A stretch of 64,000 nucleotides of DNA from positions 124,001-188,000 of the forward strand of contig NZ_PIOB01000008.1 in NCBI RefSeq assembly GCF_002909255.1, given 5' to 3'. The stretch comes from Arenibacter hampyeongensis (GTDB lineage: Bacteria; Bacteroidota; Bacteroidia; Flavobacteriales; Flavobacteriaceae). This document shows, in pieces, positions 8,137-16,998 of this stretch; position 1 is the stretch's first letter, and each line of letters starts with the position of its first letter. The position numbers were made by a program, and so were the translations under genes. The notes beneath the pieces are model-generated. The model made no database searches, had not been told where the DNA came from, and saw only the letters and a list, made by a program, of their open reading frames with translations.

Positions 8137-8346
8137 ATGAAGAAAAACATGGGTAATTTAGACCGAATCTTCCGTTTTGTGATTGCTGCAACTTTGATTG
8201 GGCTTTATTATAACGGTACTATCCCAGGAGTCCTAGGCATTGTCCTGGTGGTTCTGGCCATTGTCTTTTTCCTGACCAGTTTTATGGGTTTTTGTCCTTT
8301 GTACCTTCCGTTTGGAATTAAAACTTGTAAGGCTAAAAAAGAATAG
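8137..8346 (+). CDS. DUF2892-type small inner-membrane protein
   Basis: A 69-residue protein: N-terminal NLDRIFRFVIA, two membrane helices (about 10-30 and 32-52), then a Cys-containing turn (GFCPLYLPFGIKTCK). This is the pattern of DUF2892 proteins, also found as the membrane tail of YgaP-type rhodanese proteins. Function unknown; the two cysteines C-terminal to the membrane helices are typical of the family. Operator B with a near-consensus -7 box at 7951-7958 lies upstream, so it is inferred to belong to the same regulon. Confidence 0.85.
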   Translation: MKKNMGNLDRIFRFVIAATLIGLYYNGTIPGVLGIVLVVLAIVFFLTSFMGFCPLYLPFGIKTCKAKKE

Positions 8347-8449
8347 GCTTAGTCCTGTAAAGGTATATTTTGCTTATTTCGGATATTAAACAATTATTGT
8401 GAATAATAGGTTTTTTCCGATTAGGGACTTGGAACCTATGGTATACAAA

Positions 8450-9640
8450 TCATTGATTTTGTGATAAACTATATGCCTGTTTCGCTATCTCCAATTCCTC
8501 GTTGGTAGGTACAACCAAAATTTTAACCTTGGCCTTGACGTTGCTAATTACCCGAATGTCGGATGATTTCAAGTCGTTTTTACTGGCATCCAGGACTATG
8601 CCATAATACTCCATTTCGGAACACACAAGTTTCCGAAGTGTACTTGAATTCTCGCCGATACCTGCCGTAAAGACTAGTGCATCCAAACCGTTCATGGCAG
8701 CAGCATAGGCACCGATATATTTCTTTATGCGGTAAGCATTCATTTCCAAAGCCAGTATACATTCCGGATTTCCTGATTTGGCTTTGGTTTCTATATCCCT
8801 TAAATCACTGTGGCCAGTAAGCCCAAGCATACCACTTTTTTTTGTAAGAAGTGTGTTTACATTTTCCAAGCTATATCCCAAACTATTTACCAAATAGAAA
8901 ATTAGCGCATGATCTATATCCCCACTTCTAGAGCCCATGATTAGCCCGTTTGAAGGAGTGAAACCCATAGAATGATCAACACTTATACCATCTCTTACTG
9001 CAGTCATACTGCATCCATGGCCCAAGTGTATGGTAATTATTTTGGATTTATTCAATTGTAAATAGGAATTGGCCTTTTCGGACACATATTTATGACTGGT
9101 GCCATGAAAACCATATGCTTGGATACGGCGATCGGTATAAAGTTCATTGGGTAACGCATATTTCTTTGCCTTAATAGGCATTGTTTGATGAAAAGCGGTA
9201 TCAAAAATGGCAATTTGTTTGGCAGTGGGAAAAATTTCTTCGGACAATACAATTCCTTCCAAGTTGTGCGGATTGTGCAATGGGGCCAGGACCGACAATT
9301 CTTGGATTTTATCTTTTACTTCTTGGGTAATCAAGGTTGTTTTTGAAAAGGTATTTCCACCATGTACCACCCTATGGCCCACAATTCCAATATCGTTGAC
9401 ATTTTTAATAACCCCTTTCTTGGGGTCCATCAATAGCTTGGCCATTTTTAAGAACCCTACATTGTGATTGGGTATTTCCTCTATTTCCTCAGAATCCACA
9501 GTATTGGTTTTATACTTCACTGTTGAGTTTTTTGAGCCAATACGTTCAATCACACCTTTACAGATCAATAGTTCCGTAGGCATTTTAATCAATTGATATT
9601 TAATGGAAGAACTGCCTGCATTGATTATCAGTATGTTCAT
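8450..9640 (-). CDS. ackA: Acetate kinase
   Basis: A 396-residue ASKHA-fold kinase that converts acetyl phosphate + ADP to acetate + ATP, an oxygen-independent ATP source. It has INAGSSSIKYQL at the N-terminus, HRVVHGG, IAIFDTAFHQTMP, YGFHGTSHKYV, ITIHLGHGCSMTAV and FTAGIGENS near the C-terminus. The length is normal for the family. It lies 24 bp after pta and is clearly co-transcribed with it. Their shared promoter region holds operator C, so acetate overflow or fermentation appears tied to the stress regulon. Confidence 0.96.
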   Translation of the reverse strand: MNILIINAGSSSIKYQLIKMPTELLICKGVIERIGSKNSTVKYKTNTVDSEEIEEIPNHNVGFLKMAKLLMDPKKGVIKNVNDIGIVGHRVVHGGNTFSKTTLITQEVKDKIQELSVLAPLHNPHNLEGIVLSEEIFPTAKQIAIFDTAFHQTMPIKAKKYALPNELYTDRRIQAYGFHGTSHKYVSEKANSYLQLNKSKIITIHLGHGCSMTAVRDGISVDHSMGFTPSNGLIMGSRSGDIDHALIFYLVNSLGYSLENVNTLLTKKSGMLGLTGHSDLRDIETKAKSGNPECILALEMNAYRIKKYIGAYAAAMNGLDALVFTAGIGENSSTLRKLVCSEMEYYGIVLDASKNDLKSSDIRVISNVKAKVKILVVPTNEELEIAKQAYSLSQNQ

Positions 9641-9664
9641 AGTTATGGATTTATCTTTTTAAAG

Positions 9665-11758
9665 TTAAAGGCCTTGGGCCTGTATGGCAGTTATTACAAC
9701 AGTATTAAATATATCATCTACTGTACAGCCACGGCTTAGGTCGTTTACAGGCTTGTTTAGACCTTGCAGCATTGGACCAATGGCCAAGGCACCTGTTTCC
9801 CTTTGCACGGCCTTATAGGTGTTGTTTCCAGTATTGAGGTCCGGAAAAATAAAAACACTGGCCTGACCGGCTACTTCAGAATCAGGAAGTTTACTTTTGC
9901 CCACATTCATATCCACTGCCGCATCGTATTGAATGGGCCCTTCCACTTTTAGATCGGGCCGTTTCATTTTTATAATTTCCGTAGCCTTGCGCACTCTATC
10001 CACATCTTCTCCAACCCCGGAGGCCCCAGAGGAATAGGAAAGCATGGCTATCTTGGGTTCAATGCCAAAAGCGGTACTGCTAGCTGCCGAAGAAATAGCA
10101 ATTTCGGCCAATTGTTCAGCTGTAGGATTTGGATTGATCGCGCAGTCGCCGAATATGGTAACACGGTTTGGTAGGCACATAAAGAACACCGAGGAAACTA
10201 TGGAGACTTCAGGCCTGGTCTTAATAAATTGCAATGCCGGCCTTATGGTATGTTGGGTAGTATGCACTGCTCCAGAGACCATTCCATCGGCATGGCCTTT
10301 ATAGACCATCATGGTTCCAAAATAGGAAACATCCTCCATAAGGTCCTTCGCCATAGCAAGATTAACATTTTTATTCTTGCGCAGTTCGTAAAGGGTATTG
10401 GCATAATCCAAGAAATTGGAGGATGACTTGGGGTCTATGATGTTAATACTGCTGGAATCCAAGTTAAGATCCAACTCCGCAATTTTTGTTTTTATTTGCT
10501 CAGGATCTCCCAGCAATGTAATTGTAACAGCATTGGTATCTATTAGTTTTTTGGTAGCCAATAGGATCCGTTCGTCCGCTCCCTCTGGAAGAACAATATG
10601 TTTTTTAGCCGATTTTGCCCGTTTTAGAAGATTGTACTGGAACATCCGAGGGGTAATCCCCTCGGCCTTAAAGGTAATTAGGCGTTCGGCCAATTCATTA
10701 ATTGGCACATATTTTTCGAATTCTTGTATAGAGGTTGTTATTTTTTCTTTGTTTTCCGCATATATTCTGGGTTTTATGGTACCTATACGATTGGTTACTG
10801 AAAAAGTGCCGTCTGCTACAGAAATTATTGGAATAATATCGGATAGCCCTTCAATTAGTTTAATGATGGATTCCTCTGGCAACAGCCCCCCCGTTAGTAC
10901 TATGCCCGAAAGATTGGGATAATTGCTGGAGATGTTGGCCTGTAGTGCACCAAGAATTATATCTGCCCGATCCCCAGGAGTTATCACCAAGCTATCCTTT
11001 TTTAAATGTGTGAGATAATTTCTGAGTTGCATGGCTCCCACACTAAACTCACCAGCTTGGTTGTTTATAAAATCCTCACCAAACAAAATTTTGCCCGAAA
11101 GTTTCTGAGCAATTTCCTTTACAGTTGGATTTCCCAAAATTGGGTTCAAGGGAATGGCTGCTACCAAAACTTTTTCAGGTAGTTTTTTCTTGAGTCCGGA
11201 AACCACTAGGTCAACGTTCTCTGGCTGGACTTTATTGGCTACCGTTAACAGTACTTCCACACCTTTTTCCCTAAAGGAATCATAGGCCATGTATATATTT
11301 CCGACCAGCTCTTGAAGGGTCTTGCCCTTTCCGTTGGCGATGATGACAGCGGGAATACCCAAGTTTTTTGCAATAAGTACATTGATGTCCCATTCTATAA
11401 TGGCACCTTCCCCTGAAAAATCGGTCCCTTCCACCAAGACAATATCAAACCGATCTTCAATAGCCTTGTATTTATTGATGATTTTACCTATGATTTCATC
11501 ATCCTTGTCCAAATTTTTGAGTTGTACTACCTGACTTCGAGTATACGCATAGGCATCCTCGAATTTCTGGTCCACCTCAAAATGCTTTAAAATTGTATCT
11601 ATATGGTCGTCTACATTGTTCTTTTCAAAGTCATCGATGATAGGCCTGAAATAACCTACTTTGGCCGTTTTTCCCAATAATAGTTGCATAAGGCCCAAGG
11701 ATACGATCGATTTTCCACTATTGGGCTCTGTGGTAGCTATATATATGGCTTTACTCAT
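9665..11758 (-). CDS. pta: Phosphate acetyltransferase, long three-domain form
   Basis: A 697-residue enzyme making acetyl phosphate from acetyl-CoA. It is the long form: an N-terminal P-loop/BioD-like domain (TTEPNSGKSIVSLGL), a DRTGG-type middle domain (about 215-330), and the C-terminal PTA_PTB catalytic domain from about 370 (HIVLPEGADERIL, SYSSGASGVGEDVDRV, GPIQYDAA). It comes first in the pta-ackA operon. The upstream sequence has operator C (11841-11854) with only a weak -7 box (GATCTTCG, 11811-11818) at the standard spacing. Long-form Pta is usually allosterically regulated through the N-terminal domains. Confidence 0.96.
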   Translation of the reverse strand: MSKAIYIATTEPNSGKSIVSLGLMQLLLGKTAKVGYFRPIIDDFEKNNVDDHIDTILKHFEVDQKFEDAYAYTRSQVVQLKNLDKDDEIIGKIINKYKAIEDRFDIVLVEGTDFSGEGAIIEWDINVLIAKNLGIPAVIIANGKGKTLQELVGNIYMAYDSFREKGVEVLLTVANKVQPENVDLVVSGLKKKLPEKVLVAAIPLNPILGNPTVKEIAQKLSGKILFGEDFINNQAGEFSVGAMQLRNYLTHLKKDSLVITPGDRADIILGALQANISSNYPNLSGIVLTGGLLPEESIIKLIEGLSDIIPIISVADGTFSVTNRIGTIKPRIYAENKEKITTSIQEFEKYVPINELAERLITFKAEGITPRMFQYNLLKRAKSAKKHIVLPEGADERILLATKKLIDTNAVTITLLGDPEQIKTKIAELDLNLDSSSINIIDPKSSSNFLDYANTLYELRKNKNVNLAMAKDLMEDVSYFGTMMVYKGHADGMVSGAVHTTQHTIRPALQFIKTRPEVSIVSSVFFMCLPNRVTIFGDCAINPNPTAEQLAEIAISSAASSTAFGIEPKIAMLSYSSGASGVGEDVDRVRKATEIIKMKRPDLKVEGPIQYDAAVDMNVGKSKLPDSEVAGQASVFIFPDLNTGNNTYKAVQRETGALAIGPMLQGLNKPVNDLSRGCTVDDIFNTVVITAIQAQGL

Positions 11759-11840
11759 AAATCAGTTAGATTTCTTAAACTTTTTATTCAAACGAATCAT
11801 TTTCCGAACGCGAAGATCGGGCTTAGAAAGATTACCTTAT

Positions 11841-11854
11841 ATGATAGATGTCAT
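11841..11854. promoter_or_regulatory. Operator C, between pta-ackA and usp
   Basis: ATGATAGATGTCAT. On the plus side, TAAATTTA (11877-11884, one mismatch to TAnnTTTG) starts 29.5 bp from the centre (11847.5) and would serve the Usp gene at 12009. On the minus side the octamer at the same distance (11811-11818) reads GATCTTCG, a 4-of-6 match, so pta may depend more strongly on the activator. Confidence 0.78.
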
Positions 11855-12008
11855 TTATTGATCCAACATAAGGCTCTAAATTTATTGGACAAACATTATC
11901 CCACTTTTAAATTTGCTGTTGGAATATACCATATAATTCGGGATAAGTTGTATTAGCACTAGAATTGGCCAGCAAGTTTATTCCTTAATATTTCAATACA
12001 ACTCAAAA

Positions 12009-12872
12009 ATGAAAACACTGCTTTATGCCACGGATTATTCAGAAAACTCAGTCTCTGCTTTGAAATTTGCACATGCGTTGAGTCTAAAACTCGGCGCACG
12101 TCTGGTTATTACCCATATATTTGAATTCCCCAGTATTTTAGGGGCCGAAGCACTAGATAATCCCCTTCCCCACATACAGGAAGTTGCTTTTAAAACCAAC
12201 CGTTCCAAGTTGGAAGAATTATGTAGGGAACATCTTGGTGGCCATTGGGATAACCCTAATATAAGATTGGAGGCAGCAGAAAACAGTTCTGTCATAAAAG
12301 GAATAATTTCCAAGGCAGAAGAGTGGCATGCCCAAATGATTGTGGTTGGCACAAAGGGAGGAAGCGGTTTGGAGGAATTGATTTTAGGCAGTACCACCAA
12401 GAAGCTAATTGAGAAGGCACCATGTCCCGTATTGGCCATTCCCAAGGATGTGGGTCGTATGAATATCCGTACCATAGTCTATGCCACAGATTTTGAGGAG
12501 GAAGATATTCATGCCATCCAAAAACTTACTGAAATTGCCGAACCATTAAAGGCTAAGATCAAGGTGGTGCATATTTCCACAAATGAAGAATATGCGGGCG
12601 ACTTGCAGATGGAGTGGTTCAAAGAATTGCTCAAAAGCAAGGTAGATTATCCTGAGATTGAATTTGAGCTATTGTTTTCAGCTGATGTTTTTGATACACT
12701 GAGAGTATATCTTGGAGTAGTAAATGCGGATATTGTTGTTATGTTGGAAAGGGAAAAGAAGGGATTTCTTAAAAAATGGTTCCATAAGGACCTAGTTAAA
12801 AAAATGGAGGACTACGGCAAGGTAAGCTTGATGAGTTTTAATGAACAAAACCACCAGACCCTGCATTTTTAA
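12009..12872 (+). CDS. Universal stress protein, tandem Usp domains
   Basis: A 287-residue protein with two UspA folds (about 1-148 and 154-285). The first domain keeps the ATP-binding pattern G-x2-G-x9-G-S/T (GTKGGSGLEELILGSTT) and the closing CPVLAIP strand. The second domain has lost this motif, as is common in tandem Usps. The role is probably nucleotide-sensing stress adaptation in the cytoplasm. It is divergent from pta-ackA and shares operator C with it, with its own near-consensus -7 box at 11877-11884. A second tandem Usp of the same type lies at 59070. Confidence 0.94.
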   Translation: MKTLLYATDYSENSVSALKFAHALSLKLGARLVITHIFEFPSILGAEALDNPLPHIQEVAFKTNRSKLEELCREHLGGHWDNPNIRLEAAENSSVIKGIISKAEEWHAQMIVVGTKGGSGLEELILGSTTKKLIEKAPCPVLAIPKDVGRMNIRTIVYATDFEEEDIHAIQKLTEIAEPLKAKIKVVHISTNEEYAGDLQMEWFKELLKSKVDYPEIEFELLFSADVFDTLRVYLGVVNADIVVMLEREKKGFLKKWFHKDLVKKMEDYGKVSLMSFNEQNHQTLHF

Positions 12873-12939
12873 ATTTTTACTTAATACCGTTTCTTTAGTG
12901 CTAAATCAATATTTGGTTGCTTCAAAATTTGAATAAGCC

Positions 12940-14016
12940 CTAAGACTGGCTAAGTGCCATGGCACCATAATAGGCAGCTCCAAGAAGTGGTGTTTTTTCA
13001 TTGAGGATTACTTTGACGGGTACCATTTCCAAGAGAAAGTCTAAACGCCCGGATTGAACAAAGTTGTTATGAAAAACTTCCCGTTTAACTCCTGTAATGA
13101 TCTTTGGCAAGATACCCCCACCTATATAGATACCCCCGGTAGCCTTAAATTTTAGAGCTAGTTGTGCCGCTTCTACGGCCAAGAACCGTATAAAAAGGTC
13201 CAAAGTTTCTTCACAAACGGAATCCTTTGCTTCCAAGGCTATCTTGGTAATGGTGGCGGAAGGATTTTCCTGCGACATTTGATCAGTCAACCATTGCGGT
13301 TCCTGTATACCACTAATTGCCCGTAAGAACATATATAGATCCAATATTCCGGGACCGGATAACAATCTCTCCCAGCTAACATGCCCGTACTTTTGTTGGA
13401 AGTGTTGTAAAATTTTTATATCCAATTCATTGCGAGGGCTAAAATCGCAATGGCCACCCTCACAGGCGAACGGATGGTAGTGAGATCCATCCCAGAACAT
13501 CCCTGCCTCCCCAAGGCCTGTGCCTGGAGATATGAGAGCAGCATTACCTGGTATTTTGGGGCCATATTTCAATGTTTCAAAATCCTTTTCTTGGAGTGAC
13601 GCCAGTCCATAGGCATTGGCCTTCATATCATTGATCAAGGAAACGGAACGAATATGTAGTTCCCGACTAATTTCCTCACTGTCTATGGCCCAGGAAAAAT
13701 TAGTTCCATATACCTTGCCTTGGGTTACAGGGCCGGCAACCCCTAAGCAAACCCCATTTATCCTGGGTAACTCTTTGGTATGAAAGGCAGCCACTATCTC
13801 CATAAAGGATTTATATTTTTTAGTGCGAAACGATTTTTCCTTTAAAGGAACCAGATTGCCGGCCTGGACTTTAAAAAGCGCCAAATTTGTTTTTGTACCG
13901 CCAACATCAGCTGCCAGAATCACCCCTTTATCATGGGGTGCGTTGGTGTTCATAAATGCCAACGGAATCTCCCCTTCATGAAGGGCAGGTAACGCGAATT
14001 TTTGAATATTTTCCAT
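12940..14016 (-). CDS. glk: Glucokinase (PF02685 type)
   Basis: A 358-residue ASKHA-fold glucokinase that phosphorylates glucose with ATP. Motifs: LAADVGGTKTNLALF (phosphate 1), GVAGPVTQGKVYGTN, INDMKANAYG (catalytic Asp region), SPGTGLGEAG, and EGGHCDFSPRNELD (glucose-binding Glu-His). It sits 89 bp after pfkB on the same strand, so the pair feeds glucose into lower glycolysis. A glycogen-debranching module lies at 25-30 kb, which would supply glucose units. No stress operator was found directly upstream. Confidence 0.94.
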   Translation of the reverse strand: MENIQKFALPALHEGEIPLAFMNTNAPHDKGVILAADVGGTKTNLALFKVQAGNLVPLKEKSFRTKKYKSFMEIVAAFHTKELPRINGVCLGVAGPVTQGKVYGTNFSWAIDSEEISRELHIRSVSLINDMKANAYGLASLQEKDFETLKYGPKIPGNAALISPGTGLGEAGMFWDGSHYHPFACEGGHCDFSPRNELDIKILQHFQQKYGHVSWERLLSGPGILDLYMFLRAISGIQEPQWLTDQMSQENPSATITKIALEAKDSVCEETLDLFIRFLAVEAAQLALKFKATGGIYIGGGILPKIITGVKREVFHNNFVQSGRLDFLLEMVPVKVILNEKTPLLGAAYYGAMALSQS

Positions 14017-14105
14017 AGTAGGATTCTTTTATGCAAAGGCAATGTACTTGTCCATATTAATGAGCTGAAATGGAGGAAGCAAATTATCGAATTCTTACTG
14101 GTTTA

Positions 14106-15044
14106 CTATTGTGTCTTTAGGACCCATTTGTACAAATTATCCGCATCGTTTTTATTGCACAATTGGGTACCTTCATGCATGGTGGCTGCGGTACCGCAGG
14201 CAACACCATATTTTACCATCTCACTATAGGTTTTGCCTTGAAGCAGGCTCACAATCATACCTGCCACCATACTATCACCCGCTCCAATGGTACTTTTTTG
14301 AAGGACAGTGGGTGCGGGAATATGCTCCATTAGGTTTTTAGTTGCCAATAGGGCTCCTTTTGCTCCCAAAGAGACTACTAATACCTCACAATCATGCTCA
14401 TTCAAAAACTTTTTGGCAAGTGTTTCCAGTTCCATAGCGGATATGGATTTTACCCCGCATAAGGAGCTTAGCTCGCCCAAATTGGGTTTCAGCATAAAAA
14501 CTTTGGATTTAGTGGCCTTTACCAAAGCCTCACCAGAAGTGTCCAATACAAACCTTGTCTTTTTCTTTTTGGCCACTTCGGCCACTTGTACATAAAAATC
14601 ATCGGGCATTCCAGGCGGTAATTTCCCGCTGGCCACCAAATAATCACCTTCTTCCAAATTTTTTTCCAATTGATCAAGTAAGGTTTCCCATTCTTCTTTT
14701 TCCACAATTGGCCCAGGAACCCCAAAACGGTATTGTAAATTGGTAGTGGTATCGGTAACAGCAAGATTATCTCGTGTCCATCCCTTGATGGGAATTGCCA
14801 ATTGGTCAATACCTGACTTGTCCAAAAGTTGCCTTAAATGTTCTCCTGTAGGACCGCCTGCGAGATATATGCAGAGTGAATCCATTCCCAATTTTTTAAC
14901 GGCACGTGATACATTGATGCCACCTCCTCCCGCGTCGTAAGTGGGAGCAGTACATCGGAGTTTGGTATTTGGGCTAATGCCAGCAACAGAAACGCTTTTG
15001 TCCAATACGGGATTTAAGGTAAGTGTAACTATTTTTTTGCGCAT
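14106..15044 (-). CDS. pfkB: 6-phosphofructokinase 2 / 1-phosphofructokinase family kinase
   Basis: A 312-residue PfkB/ribokinase-fold sugar-phosphate kinase. It resembles E. coli PfkB closely at several places: TLTLNPVLDKS, KLRCTAP, GGGGINVSRA, GWTRDNLAV, LPPGMPDDF, DTSGEAL, and the catalytic GAGDSMVAG. The PfkB-like LRCTAP and WTR-NL stretches favour fructose-6-phosphate over fructose-1-phosphate, but FruK activity cannot be excluded. It is followed by glk. In Mycobacterium a PfkB paralogue lies in the DosR dormancy regulon; here the gene is next to stress genes, but I see no well-spaced operator at its own promoter. Confidence 0.88.
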   Translation of the reverse strand: MRKKIVTLTLNPVLDKSVSVAGISPNTKLRCTAPTYDAGGGGINVSRAVKKLGMDSLCIYLAGGPTGEHLRQLLDKSGIDQLAIPIKGWTRDNLAVTDTTTNLQYRFGVPGPIVEKEEWETLLDQLEKNLEEGDYLVASGKLPPGMPDDFYVQVAEVAKKKKTRFVLDTSGEALVKATKSKVFMLKPNLGELSSLCGVKSISAMELETLAKKFLNEHDCEVLVVSLGAKGALLATKNLMEHIPAPTVLQKSTIGAGDSMVAGMIVSLLQGKTYSEMVKYGVACGTAATMHEGTQLCNKNDADNLYKWVLKTQ

Positions 15045-15492
15045 GTTAGTCGGAGTTTATAATTATACACGTTTCAATTAATTTGGATTTTGCAACAATT
15101 GACAAGCACTAATTCGAGGGTTTTCCATGGATCCAAATAATCGAGGACATGCATTACCTTTTCAAAATAGGATGTTCCATGTTCTGACATATGTATACCA
15201 ATTCTCATCGTTTTAAAAGGACCTCGTTTATTCAAAAAAGTCCTTTTGCAACGAAATTAAGATCGTTAATCGTTGTTTAAGCTAGATTGGATTTCGGAAC
15301 ACAATACGGTGTTCTAATTATAATTACAAAGGAAGTATTTAAGAAGCTAACGTAACATGATATTGGTCATTATGGGCATGGTAATATCAATATTATTACA
15401 GTACAGAAAGTCATGGACTATGCCTAATTATAAAGTTGCACAGGCGATAAGTGGAATATTTTTCAATTTATCCCATTGTGTTGGGAAATCTG
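15045..15492. other. Intergenic between pfkB and cupin gene
   Basis: About 448 bases upstream of the minus-strand pfkB. An imperfect palindrome TGACATATGTAT lies at 15185-15196, but no -7 box is at the regulon spacing. No RNA gene, repeat or credible ORF was seen. Confidence 0.5.
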
Positions 15493-16059
15493 TCAATCAA
15501 TTTTCAAAGGAGGTCCCACCACCTGCATTTCATTTTCCGCAAATAGTTGTTCAATTTCCTTGGGACCGGGTTCGTGATCCAAAGCGGACATGGCAACAAA
15601 AAAATTCTCAAGTTTACCTGCCGGCTGTACGATTACCATCATTTTTCCGGTTTCTGTGACCTGTGTCCAGGCATGTGGAACTTTTCTGGGTAAAAATATG
15701 CTATCGCCAACGCTTAGATTATAGGTTTGGTCCCCGACCTTAAAATAATATGCTCCCTCAAGAACATAAAATATTTCATCCTGCCCGGGGTGAATATGCA
15801 AAGGAGTTCCTTTACCCTGGGAAAGGGAAGTTTGTTCAAATATAGCTAGGTCATTGTCGGTATCACTTCCGGATATTTTTACATCCAATATATTGGAATT
15901 TACCCCCTTTAATTTAATATGGCCGTGTACTCTACCTTCCCCCGCATTAATTTTAAAGCCCTCCGTCTTTCTTTTTATTACTTTCTCCATAGACGAAAAT
16001 GACAGTAAGGGCACAGTGGCGATCGCAGATAGGGCTGCAATAAAGCTGTTTCTTTGCAT
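15493..16059 (-). CDS. Exported single-domain cupin protein
   Basis: A 188-residue protein. A short N-terminal hydrophobic segment (residues 5-22, FIAALSAIATVPLLSFSS) suggests export. The cupin core is at about 75-150: TPLHIHPGQDEIFYVLEGAY (metal ligands H-x-H, then Glu) and the second motif GDSIFLPRKVPHAWTQV with a His. The fold fits a dioxygenase, isomerase or sugar/signal binder, and the substrate is unknown. It is single-standing, with no regulon operator upstream. Confidence 0.82.
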   Translation of the reverse strand: MQRNSFIAALSAIATVPLLSFSSMEKVIKRKTEGFKINAGEGRVHGHIKLKGVNSNILDVKISGSDTDNDLAIFEQTSLSQGKGTPLHIHPGQDEIFYVLEGAYYFKVGDQTYNLSVGDSIFLPRKVPHAWTQVTETGKMMVIVQPAGKLENFFVAMSALDHEPGPKEIEQLFAENEMQVVGPPLKID

Positions 16060-16266
16060 ATGCTATAGATTAAAGATTGGAAGGGGAAGTGGGAACATAC
16101 TTTGTTGTTGCTATATCTAAGTTACGTAATATGTCGATCCAGTAAGAGAATTTTTATGGATAAAAATATTAAACGGTTTTGAGCAGGAATTAAACTCAGT
16201 TTGAAAGTATCCTCAATTGCTAAATGACTAAAAAGAACAAGGGAACCAACCTACGGGTTTTGTATT

Positions 16267-16719
16267 CTAGGTCTCTTTTCTTTTTCCTGTAATCTCCAAT
16301 ATTTTGATACGGTATACGGTTGGATTACCTCGGGAATACAATTTACTGGAGAATTCACTTATAAATTCGATTTCCCTCTGCTCCTTACGTAGGATAAGAC
16401 TTTTGACCCCTTCCGTAAATTGATGCAGTTTAAACTTGGCATCGGAACCCTTAAGTTCCTCATAGGTTCCATGGGCCAAAACGGATTGCCAATTGTTTGA
16501 TGATTTTATTTCCTCCACCAACAGGGAAACGGCATTGTTTTTTCGCATGGCATCTATCTTATGGCCATCTGCTGAGTAACTTATTAATGAATGATCTTCC
16601 TTATCATAAAAATAAGTTATAGAAAGGACATAAGGTTGGTGCTGGGATATATATCCCAAGTGACCCGTGTAATTATCCTTAAGTAATCGTATACTCTCGC
16701 TAGCGGTTAAATTTGTCAT
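16267..16719 (-). CDS. Pyridoxamine 5'-phosphate oxidase-fold (FMN-binding split barrel) protein
   Basis: A 150-residue protein of the PNPOx-like/nitroimidazole-resistance type: SIRLLKDNYTGHLGY, VLSITYFYDKEDHSLISYS, then a GHKIDAMRKN loop and LVEEIKSSNNWQSVLAHGTY. Such proteins bind FMN, F420 or heme. I place the start at the ATG 16719, with an AAAAGGA Shine-Dalgarno-like stretch just upstream, rather than an in-frame TTG at 16809: the TTG falls inside the -7 box (16807-16814) that the regulon geometry predicts. Operator D2 (16837-16850) is correctly spaced. PNPOx-fold proteins are also frequent in low-oxygen regulons such as DosR. Confidence 0.85.
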   Translation of the reverse strand: MTNLTASESIRLLKDNYTGHLGYISQHQPYVLSITYFYDKEDHSLISYSADGHKIDAMRKNNAVSLLVEEIKSSNNWQSVLAHGTYEELKGSDAKFKLHQFTEGVKSLILRKEQREIEFISEFSSKLYSRGNPTVYRIKILEITGKRKET

Positions 16720-16836
16720 ATTCCTTTTTAAATAATCTATAAACTCCCTTAGTAGCTGTTGCAAGGGAATGTTCCATAAAACATTCCTAGTCAGGCTTGA
16801 TAAGATCAAATCTAGTTCCTTCTTTTCGGGTAAAAT

Positions 16837-16850
16837 ATGATATCCGTCAG
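16837..16850 (-). promoter_or_regulatory. Operator D2 with -7 box for the PNPOx-fold gene
   Basis: ATGATATCCGTCAG (plus-strand reading) keeps TGA-N6-TCA. The -7 box TAGATTTG (minus strand, 16807-16814) is perfect and 29.5 bp from the centre (16843.5). I found this site by first locating the box and then looking where the operator should be, which supports the spacing rule. Confidence 0.78.
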
Positions 16851-16895
16851 TTGTTATTCCCCTAAGTAGGTGTTTTCTTATTTATTAATGGCAGA

Positions 16896-16909
16896 ATGAC
16901 CTAAGTCAT
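16896..16909 (+). promoter_or_regulatory. Operator D for the PepSY-like gene
   Basis: ATGACCTAAGTCAT, centre 16902.5. TAATTTTC (16932-16939, one mismatch to TAnnTTTG) lies at the standard 29.5 bp on the plus side. No box is at that distance on the minus side, which uses D2 instead. Confidence 0.75.
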
Positions 16910-16998
16910 TGTAGTGGCCTTAAAAGCGGGGTAATTTTCACCTCATGAATGGTTATACGTTCATGTGAACACTAATTATTAATCTAAAATAATTGATC

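Noticed and set aside
15185-15196. Palindrome TGACATATGTAT upstream of pfkB as another regulon operator
   Set aside because: One half-site is broken (TAT instead of TCA) and no TAnnTTTG box lies at 29.5 bp on the pfkB side.
15357-15659. Plus-strand ORF of 100 codons
   Set aside because: Runs into the antisense of the cupin gene, with low-complexity composition and no recognisable domain.
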